From the NCBI RefSeq assembly GCF_900100085.1, contig NZ_FNEJ01000004.1, positions 186,001 through 250,000 on the forward strand: 64,000 nucleotides of DNA. The letters are read 5' to 3'. This document shows, piece by piece, positions 33,830 to 40,489 of the stretch. Source of the stretch: Salipiger marinus (GTDB taxonomy: Bacteria > Pseudomonadota > Alphaproteobacteria > Rhodobacterales > Rhodobacteraceae). The notes under the pieces are model-generated. The model did not search any database, was not told the DNA's origin, and saw only the letters and a program-made list of their open reading frames with translations. The translations under genes were made by a program, and so were the position numbers. Numbering within the stretch: the stretch's first letter is position 1; every line of letters starts with the position of its first letter.

Positions 33830-34186
33830 TCAGCCCGTCACGACCAGCTGGTTCTCGACCGTCAGCACCCCGGCCACGGTTTCGGTGACCGCGCAGGACA
33901 GCGTGCGCTGGAATTCCCGCGGCACCTGTCCGGTCAGCGTCACCACCCCCTGACGCAGCGCCACGCCGATCCGGCAGCCTGCAAGCCGCCCCTCCGCCGC
34001 AAGGGCCGCGCAAATCGCCTCGTGCAGATCCGCATCGGTGGGCTGATCGCGCGGGGGATAGACCGGCGGATCGGGCAGGATGGGCTGGCGCACGCCGTAA
34101 TATCCCTCGGGGCGGCTGGGTTCGGCCAGATCCGACCGCACGCGGCGCAGCTTGGGATCGTCGGGGGTGTCCTGAGCATCGGTCAT
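33830..34186 (-). CDS. BON domain protein
   Basis: A 118-residue protein with a C-terminal BON domain (about residues 50-118): DADLHEAICAALAAEGRLAGCRIGVALRQGVVTLTGQVPREFQRTLSCAVTETVAGVLTVENQLVV. BON domains bind membranes and are common in stress-induced proteins of this class. There is no signal peptide; the N-terminal 50 residues are polar and Pro-rich. It begins four bases after the upstream lipoprotein-like gene and so shares its EcfG-type promoter. Confidence 0.85.
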   Translation of the reverse strand: MTDAQDTPDDPKLRRVRSDLAEPSRPEGYYGVRQPILPDPPVYPPRDQPTDADLHEAICAALAAEGRLAGCRIGVALRQGVVTLTGQVPREFQRTLSCAVTETVAGVLTVENQLVVTG

Positions 34187-34190
34187 GATG

Positions 34191-34697
34191 TCATCCTTCG
34201 ATCATCTCGTCCGTGTCGCCGTGTTCCGGCATGGTGGAGGAACGGACCAGACTGCCATCGGGGCGCACCAGCGCCCACCAGCCGCCATAGCTGAAGATGC
34301 CCTGCCCTTCGGGAGCCTCGCCCAAGATATCGCGGTGGAACTGGAACAGGGGCTGGTCGGCATAGGTCAGCACGTTGACGCCGCGCCATGGCTTCGTGTC
34401 CACCAGCGCGGCCTCGATGCCCTCGCCGAAACTGGGCTCGCCCTCGGTCACCAGCAGCGGCCAGTCCTGCAGGCAGCTGGCCCCGCAGGAGGCGAGCGGA
34501 TCCTCGTCATCGCCGCCGCTGCCCTTGGTGAGCATGGCATAGACCGGGCGACCGTCCGGCCCGACAAGATGGGTGCCGTCCGCCTCGCTGGACGCAAGCG
34601 ACAGGGCGGGGGTCGGCTGCGCAAGGGCGGGAAGCGCGGTCAGGGCCAGAAGACCGGTCAGCAGGGAAAGGTTGCGGAAAGACAGAACGGATGACAT
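34191..34697 (-). CDS. Secreted protein with Yx(FWY)xxD-type repeats (COG4315)
   Basis: A 168-residue exported protein. A Sec signal peptide (about 1-28, LLTGLLALTALPALA-Q) is followed by two repeats of the secreted-repeat family of unknown function: HLVGPDGRPVYAMLTK...CLQDWPLL and NVLTYADQPLFQFHRDI. The start at 34697 has AAGGAG seven bases upstream. An exact GGAAC-N17-GTT promoter lies at 34727-34751, so this is an EcfG-controlled gene leading an operon with a BON protein and a small membrane protein. Confidence 0.87.
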   Translation of the reverse strand: MSSVLSFRNLSLLTGLLALTALPALAQPTPALSLASSEADGTHLVGPDGRPVYAMLTKGSGGDDEDPLASCGASCLQDWPLLVTEGEPSFGEGIEAALVDTKPWRGVNVLTYADQPLFQFHRDILGEAPEGQGIFSYGGWWALVRPDGSLVRSSTMPEHGDTDEMIEG

Positions 34698-34726
34698 TGG
34701 ACAGCTCCTTGTCTGGATGAACCGGA

Positions 34727-34751
34727 AACAAATCCGCCGCTCCGATGTTCC
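34727..34751 (-). promoter_or_regulatory. EcfG-type promoter GGAAC-N17-GTT
   Basis: On the minus strand GGAAC (34751-34747), 17 bases and GTT (34729-34727) match the alphaproteobacterial general stress promoter. The start codon lies 30 bases downstream at 34697. Confidence 0.7.
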
Positions 34752-34836
34752 CAGACCTGCGTGCCATCTGCCGCGGGCCTGCTGACCGGCCCCGGCGCTG
34801 CCCACGCTCCCCGCCGTTACCCGAAAGGAACAGCGC

Positions 34837-34995
34837 ATGACCGAGCCCCGCAAAACGCCCCGCACAGGCCCGAGCCAGGATCAGTTGATGGCCCTGCACC
34901 TTCAGGGCCTGCGGCAGAGGCCGGTCCCCGGCCCGCTGCTGGAGCTCGCCCTGCGGCTGCAGGCCCTGCTCAGAGACGCGGAGCGGAGCGGCTAA
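34837..34995 (+). CDS. NepR-like anti-sigma factor, copy 1 (52 residues)
   Basis: A 52-codon ORF with AAAGGAA six bases before the ATG. The protein has a basic, flexible N-terminus and then the helical NepR core: LMALHLQGLRQRPVPGPLLELALRLQALLRD (about residues 18-48). This matches the NepR pattern of leucine heptads around PVPxxLLxL. It is convergent with ecfG and the two stop codons overlap (34992-34995). NepR normally holds EcfG until phosphorylated PhyR removes it. The unusual orientation relative to ecfG and the presence of a second candidate at 36163 are discussed as findings. Short length limits certainty. Confidence 0.6.
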   Translation: MTEPRKTPRTGPSQDQLMALHLQGLRQRPVPGPLLELALRLQALLRDAERSG

Positions 34996-35004
34996 AGCCG
35001 CTCC
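34985..35004. terminator. Hairpin over the overlapping stops of nepR-like and ecfG
   Basis: GGAGCGGCT-AA-AGCCGCTCC is a perfect nine-base inverted repeat centred on the stop codons of the two convergent genes. It could fold in both transcripts. GGCACCTTTT follows on the plus strand, giving a short U run there. Confidence 0.5.
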
Positions 35005-35504
35005 GGCACCTTTTCGCCCAGTTCTTCGATCACCATGACGCGAGCCCGGTTCACCCGGCTCTTGATGGTGCCGATGGCCACGCCACAGATCTCGGCGGCG
35101 GTCTCGTAGCTTTCGCCCAGCATCACCACGAGGATCAGCGTCTCGCGGTAATGGGCGGGCAGGCGAGAGATTGCGCTCATCAGTTCGCTGCCCCGCAGCG
35201 CCCATTCCTGCGTGCTGGGAACCGAGGCGGTGCCGGACACGCAGTCCTCGCCGCCGGGGCGTTCGCGCTTGGTCTTGACGATCTCGTTGTAGAACGTGTT
35301 GCGCATGATGGTCATGAGCCACGCGCGCAGATTGGTGCCGGGGCGGAACCGGTGCACATTGGCGATGGCCTTGGTCAGGGTTTCCTGAACCAGATCATCA
35401 ACATCCTGATGGCGGCGGGTAAGCGTCCACGCATAGGCACGCAGGGCCGGGATGTAGCTGATGACATCCTCGGAAAACAGGGTTTGGTCAGTCTGGGTAG
35501 ACAT
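34992..35504 (-). CDS. ecfG: EcfG general stress response sigma factor
   Basis: A 170-residue ECF sigma factor of the EcfG (ECF15) type. Region 2 is at about residues 12-75 (IPALRAYAWTLTRRHQDVDDLVQETLTKAIANVHRF...NLRAWLMTIMRNTFYNEIVK) and region 4 at about 105-165 (LMSAISRLPAHYRETLILVVMLGESYETAAEICGVAIGTIKSRVNRAR). The start at 35504 follows GGAG; an earlier in-frame ATG at 35522 lacks a site. It directs the GGAAC-N17-GTT promoters found repeatedly in the window. A 52-residue NepR-like gene lies 658 bases upstream on the same strand and another overlaps its stop convergently. PhyR is not in the window. Confidence 0.93.
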   Translation of the reverse strand: MSTQTDQTLFSEDVISYIPALRAYAWTLTRRHQDVDDLVQETLTKAIANVHRFRPGTNLRAWLMTIMRNTFYNEIVKTKRERPGGEDCVSGTASVPSTQEWALRGSELMSAISRLPAHYRETLILVVMLGESYETAAEICGVAIGTIKSRVNRARVMVIEELGEKVPERL

Positions 35505-36162
35505 ATCAGCTCCAGTGTTCACTCCTTGCGGGGGCAGAGACGGTGCAGGCAGGAACCGGACCCGCTCCGGCCCGCGCGGCGCGACGGAGGAGGGGCAAAG
35601 GGACGGTTGATCCCACCTGCCGCGACTGACCCCGGAGGGAGAGGTGCGGGCAACAGGATACGGGTCTGGGGCGATAACGATGTCGCTTGTGACAGGATCG
35701 TAGGTCCGTGCACCACCGGGTCAAGGCAACAGCCCCACCCCGCCGGGGGATGCCGTTGCGGAACCGGCAACAATGCCCGCGCCACTGTGACGGGCGGGAC
35801 TGGCCGCCAGGATCATTTGTCGCAACGTCCTCAGCGGGTAAGCGGCTGCGGCACCTGTGTGCCATGGCAGTGCGGCGCCGATGCGGCGGGAAACCGCCAC
35901 CCCCGCGCAGGTTCTGTCCGCTGACGGACCCCGGCGGATTTCCGCAGCCGCGCGGCAGGGCCCCGTCAGGCCGAAAGGTCTGGCTGACCTCCATAATTCG
36001 ATCATCTGTCACCCCCGTTCAACTTGAAGACGAGCGGGGCAAACAGGAGTGTGCGGCCTTTGTTCCAGCACAATTTCAGGAAATGCGCAAAACCGACAGA
36101 TTTTCTGTGCCGCTGCGGCTTTTCGGCAGTCTGTGCCGCGCAGCGCGGGCGGGCGGGATAGG
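35505..36162. other. 658-base region between ecfG and nepR with no convincing gene
   Basis: Several frames stay open here, the longest on the minus strand (GTG at 36012 to a stop at 35506, two bases before the ecfG start). The predicted proteins are rich in Arg, Cys and Pro, use rare codons (AGA, AGG, CGA) and lack the strong third-position GC of real genes in the window. An EcfG-type promoter at 36042-36066 points into this region. It is read as a long ecfG leader or a small regulatory RNA locus. Confidence 0.5.
36042..36066 (-). promoter_or_regulatory. EcfG-type promoter GGAAC-N17-GTT upstream of ecfG
   Basis: On the minus strand GGAAC (36066-36062), 17 bases and GTT (36044-36042) form an exact match. 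Transcription would run towards ecfG, whose start codon is about 530 bases away. This could give autoregulation of ecfG with a long leader. Confidence 0.6.
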
Positions 36163-36321
36163 TCAGTCTTGGCCGGAGGGTTTGCGCAGATGGACCTGCA
36201 GCTGCCGGGCAAGGTCCAGCAGGCGGTCGGGCACGTCTTCTTTTGCGATCGCCTCAAGCTGGCGGTTCAGCTCGACGTCCAGAACGTCGGGGGCGGGCTT
36301 GGTCAGATGAGGGTTTGTCAT
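36163..36321 (-). CDS. nepR: NepR-like anti-sigma factor, copy 2 (52 residues)
   Basis: A 52-codon ORF whose core ELNRQLEAIAKEDVPDRLLDLARQLQVHLRKP (about residues 17-48) matches NepR well, including the VPDRLLDL motif and flanking amphipathic helices. It lies on the same strand as ecfG and upstream of it, the usual nepR-ecfG orientation, although 658 bases separate them. No strong ribosome site precedes the ATG. This is the better of the two NepR candidates in sequence; the other overlaps the end of ecfG. A phyR gene, normally divergent from nepR, is missing; exoD takes that position instead. Confidence 0.72.
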   Translation of the reverse strand: MTNPHLTKPAPDVLDVELNRQLEAIAKEDVPDRLLDLARQLQVHLRKPSGQD

Positions 36322-36448
36322 GGCGGCATGGTCCGTCTTTAGTGCGCAAGCCCAACTATTACGCAGGTCCGGCGGCAGCGGATCACTCTGGCCCCGGCGG
36401 GGGGCGATCTTTTTCCGGATCCGCTGCGGAATCCCCCCGCTGCGCGCG

Positions 36449-36473
36449 GGAACAGGACCCGTCCCGGTTGGTT
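36449..36473 (+). promoter_or_regulatory. EcfG-type promoter GGAAC-N17-GTT upstream of exoD
   Basis: GGAAC (36449-36453), 17 bases and GTT (36471-36473) end 35 bases before the exoD start codon. Confidence 0.68.
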
Positions 36474-36508
36474 CAGGACAGAGCCCTCCCCCGCATGACG
36501 GAGCCGTT

Positions 36509-37108
36509 ATGACCGATCCGAACCGCCAGACCCCCGACAGCCCCACCACCCTGCGGGGTGTGGTCGACCGCCTGCACGATGCCGCCAACAAGGAGGAAAC
36601 CTCGCTCAATGACGTGGTCGAAGGCCTGGGCCATGCCTCTTTTGTGCCGGTGCTGCTGGTCCCCGCGCTGGCGGTGGTCACGCCGCTGTCGGGCGTGCCG
36701 CTGTTCTCCAGCACCTGCGGCATCCTGATCGCGCTGATCGCCGGGCAGATGCTGCTGGGGCGGCGCCACCTGTGGCTGCCCCGCTGGATCATGAAGCGCC
36801 GCGTGCCCTCGGACAGGCTGCGCAAGGCGGCGGACAGCCTGCGCAAACCGGCGGACTGGCTGGACGCGCATACCGGCAAGCGGCTGAGCGTTCTGGTCAG
36901 GCCGCCCATGGACCGGCTGCTGCATCTGGCCTGCGTGCTGTGCGGCATCGCCATGCCGGTGCTGGAACTGGTGCCCTTCACCTCGTCAATCCTTGGCGCC
37001 GCCGTGGTGCTGCTGGCAATGACGCTGCTGGTGCGCGACGGGCTGCTGGCGCTGCTGGCGCTGGCGGTGATCGGGGCTGCGGTCTGGGTCGGGGTGCAGG
37101 TGGTCTGA
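36509..37108 (+). CDS. exoD: ExoD family membrane protein
   Basis: A 199-residue ExoD family protein, first described in rhizobial exopolysaccharide synthesis and alkali tolerance. SLNDVVEGLGHASFVPVLLVPALAVVTPLSGVPLFSSTCGILIALIAGQMLLGRRHLWLP (about 32-92) is the conserved core. Further membrane segments lie near 140-199. The start at 36509 follows CGGAG. An exact EcfG promoter lies upstream, so it belongs to the stress regulon. It occupies the place divergent from nepR where phyR is often found. Confidence 0.9.
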   Translation: MTDPNRQTPDSPTTLRGVVDRLHDAANKEETSLNDVVEGLGHASFVPVLLVPALAVVTPLSGVPLFSSTCGILIALIAGQMLLGRRHLWLPRWIMKRRVPSDRLRKAADSLRKPADWLDAHTGKRLSVLVRPPMDRLLHLACVLCGIAMPVLELVPFTSSILGAAVVLLAMTLLVRDGLLALLALAVIGAAVWVGVQVV

Positions 37109-37130
37109 GACCACCCGCCCCCCGCGTGGG

Positions 37131-37979
37131 TCAGTCCGCCACGGACGCGCCGCCATCGGGATGCAGCACGTGGCCGGTCATGTAGGATCCATCCTCGCAG
37201 GCCAGAAACAGCACCGAAGGCGCCACCTCGTTGGGCTGGCCGGGGCGGCCCAGCTTGGTGCCCTGACCAAAGCTCTCGACCTTGTCGGGCGGGAAGGACG
37301 CCGGGATCAGCGGTGTCCAGATCGGCCCCGGCGCCACGCCATTGACCCGGATGCCCCGGTCCGCCAGCTTGGAGGCGAGCGCCCGGATGAAAGACAGGAT
37401 CGCGCCCTTGGTGGCGGAATAGTCGATCAGCAGATCCTGCCCGCGATAGGCGGTGACAGAGGTGATGCCGATGATCGACGCGCCCTGTTTCAGATGCGGC
37501 AGGGCTGCCTGCACCATGAACATCTGGCCGAAGATGTTGGTGCGGAAGGTCGCCTCGATCTGCTCCTCGCTCACATCCTCGAAATGCTCCTGCGCGTGCT
37601 GTTCGGCGGCGTTGTTCACCAGCACGTCCAGCCGCCCGAACCGGTCGATCACCTGACGCACTGCATCGACGCAGACGGCGCGCTGGCCGACATCGCCCTT
37701 GATCGCCAGCCCCTCGCGGCCTTCGGCCCGAATTGCCTCAAGGGTCGTGTCGGCGTCGCGATCCTCGGACTTGTAAAGGATGGCCACATCCGCGCCCTCG
37801 CGGGCGAACAGCACGGCGCTGGCGCGCCCGATGCCGGAATCGCCCCCGGTGATGATCGCCACCTTGCCAGTAAGCCGCCCCGAGCCGGGATAGCGCGGGG
37901 TGAATTCGGGCGCGGGGGACATCTCGTGCTCCAGCCCGGGCTGCTGGTCCTGCACGCGGTTGTCGGAATATTGGGTCAT
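37131..37979 (-). CDS. SDR family oxidoreductase, stress-type (YghA-like)
   Basis: A 282-residue short-chain dehydrogenase with the long N-terminus of the YghA/GSP39/glucose-ribitol dehydrogenase group (LEHEMSPAPEFTPRYPGSGRLTGKVAIITGG). The cofactor motif TGGDSGIG is at 44-51, VNNAA at 121-125, Ser174 in GITSV, and the catalytic YSATK (Tyr187, Lys191). Such proteins are often under general stress control. The start at 37979 has AAGGA upstream. It is the third gene of an operon that begins with the EcfG-type promoter at 38873-38897. Confidence 0.92.
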   Translation of the reverse strand: MTQYSDNRVQDQQPGLEHEMSPAPEFTPRYPGSGRLTGKVAIITGGDSGIGRASAVLFAREGADVAILYKSEDRDADTTLEAIRAEGREGLAIKGDVGQRAVCVDAVRQVIDRFGRLDVLVNNAAEQHAQEHFEDVSEEQIEATFRTNIFGQMFMVQAALPHLKQGASIIGITSVTAYRGQDLLIDYSATKGAILSFIRALASKLADRGIRVNGVAPGPIWTPLIPASFPPDKVESFGQGTKLGRPGQPNEVAPSVLFLACEDGSYMTGHVLHPDGGASVAD

Positions 37980-38005
37980 TATCTGTCTGTCCTTTCGGGT
38001 TGAGG

Positions 38006-38362
38006 TCAGGATCCGCCCATCAGGTAAAGCGCCACGGCGACCACGATCACCGCGACCGCAGCCCACGGCATCCACGCCGGATGGCGCGAGCGCTGCAGAT
38101 CGGCGGGACCGGCCTTGTCGGTCTCGGCCACATGCTTGGCGGCACCCTTGGTCGGGCCATGCGCGGTTTCGGCGGCTTTGGCGTGGCGCAGCTGCGCCGG
38201 ATCGACGCTGTTGGTGCCCGCCTCGTCATCGGTGCCAAGCGGCGCGGCGGAAGGGTCGCTGAAATCGACCTTGTCGCCGGTTTCCCCGCGGTCGATGCGG
38301 TCGCGCAGGCGCGCGGCCTCGCCGCCCGCCGGGCGGGCGGGCTCATTGTCGGATTGGGCCAT
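38006..38362 (-). CDS. Small tail-anchored membrane protein, unknown
   Basis: A 118-residue protein: a long polar, charged N-terminal part (about 1-93, rich in Ala, Asp and Lys) and one C-terminal transmembrane helix (about 96-114, WMPWAAVAVIVVAVALYLM) ending GGS. No family recognised. AAAGGACAGCCC precedes the ATG. It lies between the glucose-dehydrogenase-like membrane protein and the SDR in a stress-controlled operon. Confidence 0.8.
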   Translation of the reverse strand: MAQSDNEPARPAGGEAARLRDRIDRGETGDKVDFSDPSAAPLGTDDEAGTNSVDPAQLRHAKAAETAHGPTKGAAKHVAETDKAGPADLQRSRHPAWMPWAAVAVIVVAVALYLMGGS

Positions 38363-38416
38363 TGGGCTGTCCTTTCTGGGCAGGAAACGCGCGGGCGGGC
38401 GAAAAGGCTCCGCCGG

Positions 38417-38836
38417 TCAGCCCGCAATATCCGCGCGACGGGTCGACTGCGGGCGCGCGCGCAGCACCGGCAGGGTCAGCAGCACCAGCACCAGAATGAC
38501 CGTGGGCGCCACCAGCCGGGGCACCTGCGCCCAAGGCTCCAGCCCTTTTTCCCACAGCGCCCAGACCACGGTGAAGGCATAGGTGGCAAGATAGACCCAC
38601 AGCGCCATCATCGAGGCATTGAGCAGGAACCATGCCGTCACGCACAGCCCCAGCCCGGCCACGGCGTAATACCAGCTGCCGCCCAGCGTGATCAGCCAGA
38701 TGCCGCCGCCAAGGATGGCCACGCCAAACAGCGCCAGCACGATGGCCAGAAGCACCGTCGCGACATAGCCGCCCCCTTCGGCCCGGGAGCCGGTCTGCCA
38801 GCCCTCGGTGCTTCGTCTTGATCGCAGATCGGTCAT
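38417..38836 (-). CDS. Stand-alone membrane domain of glucose-dehydrogenase-type quinoprotein
   Basis: A 139-residue protein with four or five membrane helices. LGGGIWLITLGGSWYYAVAGLGLCVTAWFLL (about 42-72) and ALWEKGLEPWAQVPRLVAPTVILVLVLLTLPVLR (about 92-125) closely resemble the N-terminal membrane anchor of PQQ-dependent glucose dehydrogenase, which carries the ubiquinone site. Here the anchor stands alone. The periplasmic quinoprotein domain is encoded separately at 49072. The gene opens a three-gene operon with an EcfG-type promoter 37 bases upstream of its start codon and a strong AAGGAGG site. Confidence 0.82.
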   Translation of the reverse strand: MTDLRSRRSTEGWQTGSRAEGGGYVATVLLAIVLALFGVAILGGGIWLITLGGSWYYAVAGLGLCVTAWFLLNASMMALWVYLATYAFTVVWALWEKGLEPWAQVPRLVAPTVILVLVLLTLPVLRARPQSTRRADIAG

Positions 38837-38872
38837 TCTGTCCTCCTTCGCAGCGGGATCGGTGATCCTCGG

Positions 38873-38897
38873 AACAGGACAGGGGCGCGGATGTTCC
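38873..38897 (-). promoter_or_regulatory. EcfG-type promoter GGAAC-N17-GTT
   Basis: On the minus strand GGAAC (38897-38893), 17 bases and GTT (38875-38873) lie 37 bases before the start of the membrane-domain gene, and drive the three-gene operon down to 37131. Confidence 0.7.
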
Positions 38898-38927
38898 CGC
38901 GCGGCGCAGCTTTTGGCCGGGACAGGA

Positions 38928-39866
38928 TCAGCCGGGCAGCGGCGCTGTGCCCGCGCCCTGCGCCAGCTGGCGGCGCAGTTCTTCCATGAAGCTCAGCAGC
39001 AGGCCGGAATGCGGCACGCCCTTGCGGGTGATCATCGAGGCGCGCACCTCGCAGGCGGGGGCGAAGGGGCGCGAGACCAGACCCCGGCTCAGATAGGGTT
39101 CGGCGGAATAGGGATCGACCACGGTGACGCCCATGCCTTCGGCCACCAGTGCGGCGGCGGTCTGGCAGTAGCGCACCTCGATCCCCGGATGGTAGGTGCC
39201 ACCGCCCTGCGCAAAGCCCTTGGCCACCAGCCGCCCCAGCTGCGAGGCCTGATCGATGCCGACGATCTGCCGCCCCGACAGGGCTGCGGCGGTGACGAAG
39301 GGCTGCCGCGCCAGCGGGTCATCCCCGGGCAGCAGCACGATCATCTGGCTGCGCTGGATCAGTTCGGAATTCACCGTTTCCAGCCGTTCGGCATTCAGCA
39401 CCATGCCGATATCGGCCTGCCCGGTCTGCACCGCGTCCAGCACGTTTTCCAGCCGCCGCACGTCATAGCTGATGGTCACCTCGGGGCGGGCGGCGTGAAA
39501 GGCGCGCAGCGCGCGCGGTGCCAGCGAATAGCCCAAGGGCGGGGTCGACATCACCCGCAGCCGCCCCACCTGCCCCGACCGGATGTCCCGCGCGCGGGTG
39601 GTGAAGGCGCGCAGGATGCCGAAAAGCGGGCGGATTTCCTCGAAGAGGTCATTCGCCTCCCCGGTGGGAGTCAGGCGGCGGCCCGTGCGTTCGAACAGCG
39701 CAAAGCCCAGCTGATGCTCCAGCTGGCGCAGACCCGCCGAGACGGCGGGCTGCGAGATGCCCAGAAATTCCGCCGTCTCCACCGTGGTGGTGCAGCGCAT
39801 CATGGCGGCAAAGATCTCCAGCAGCCGCAGCGATACATCCGGCAGATCCGCCGGACGCGTTCTCAC
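38928..39866 (-). CDS. LysR family regulator of the hydantoin operon
   Basis: A 312-residue LysR regulator. The helix-turn-helix (VSLRLLEIFAAMMRCTTTVETAEFLGISQPAVSAGLRQLEHQLG) is at about residues 9-52, then the effector domain. It is the last gene of the hydantoinase operon and overlaps the racemase gene by four bases, so it is made together with the enzymes it probably controls. The putative inducer is a hydantoin or carbamoyl amino acid. Confidence 0.92.
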   Translation of the reverse strand: MRTRPADLPDVSLRLLEIFAAMMRCTTTVETAEFLGISQPAVSAGLRQLEHQLGFALFERTGRRLTPTGEANDLFEEIRPLFGILRAFTTRARDIRSGQVGRLRVMSTPPLGYSLAPRALRAFHAARPEVTISYDVRRLENVLDAVQTGQADIGMVLNAERLETVNSELIQRSQMIVLLPGDDPLARQPFVTAAALSGRQIVGIDQASQLGRLVAKGFAQGGGTYHPGIEVRYCQTAAALVAEGMGVTVVDPYSAEPYLSRGLVSRPFAPACEVRASMITRKGVPHSGLLLSFMEELRRQLAQGAGTAPLPG

Positions 39867-40489
39867 GACACGGCACCCAGCGCCATGGCCGCCCCCGCCA
39901 TCACCGGATCGATGATGGCGACGCCGATCTCGGCCTCCAGCCGCGCGCGGATCGGCGCCATGCCCGCACAGCCCAGCACGATGGCGCCCGCCCCCATGTC
40001 GCGCAGGCGCGCCGCCGCCTCCAGCACTTCGGCATAGACCGCCGGATCGCGGCCCGAGGCTTCGGCAGAGACGCCCGAGAGCGGCAGTTCGCCCGCCAGC
40101 CGCGCCTCTACCCCCATCTGGCGGATCTTGCGCAGGTGGCGGGGCACGGATTTTGGCCCCAGCGCCACGATGCCGAAGCGGTCGGCGCGCGCGAGCGCGG
40201 TCAGGATGCCCGCCTCCTGAATGCCGATCACCGGGCGGCGGGTCAGGCTGCGCGCCAGATCAAGCCCGGGGTCAGAAAAACAGGCGGTGACATAGGCCAG
40301 CGCCTCCTGCTGCCGGACCAGATCGGCGACCCCCAGCCCGGCCCGCGCCACGTCTTCTTCGGTGGCGATGGTGGCGGGCTGGTCGGCGAGATCGCAGACG
40401 CGGAAATGATCGCCCAAGGGCGCCAGCGCCGTCGCGATGCCGTCGGTGACGGCGCGGGCGGAATTGGGGTTGATGACAAGGATCTTCAT
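39863..40489 (-). CDS. hyuE: Hydantoin racemase (Asp/Glu racemase family)
   Basis: A 208-residue protein of the HyuE/Asp-Glu racemase family. INPNSARAVTDGIA opens the protein. The two active-site cysteines are Cys70 (TACFSDPG) and Cys174 (LGCAGM). It interconverts L- and D-5-substituted hydantoins, which lets the D-specific hydantoinase use both. It overlaps the hydantoinase and the LysR gene by four bases each. Allantoin racemase is an alternative reading of the same family, but the neighbours favour hydantoin. Confidence 0.88.
   Translation of the reverse strand: MKILVINPNSARAVTDGIATALAPLGDHFRVCDLADQPATIATEEDVARAGLGVADLVRQQEALAYVTACFSDPGLDLARSLTRRPVIGIQEAGILTALARADRFGIVALGPKSVPRHLRKIRQMGVEARLAGELPLSGVSAEASGRDPAVYAEVLEAAARLRDMGAGAIVLGCAGMAPIRARLEAEIGVAIIDPVMAGAAMALGAVS

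Noticed and set aside
35506-36012. A 168-codon minus-strand ORF ending two bases before ecfG
   Set aside because: Rare codons, Cys/Arg/Pro-rich product and weak third-position GC; kept only as an open question in the leader finding.
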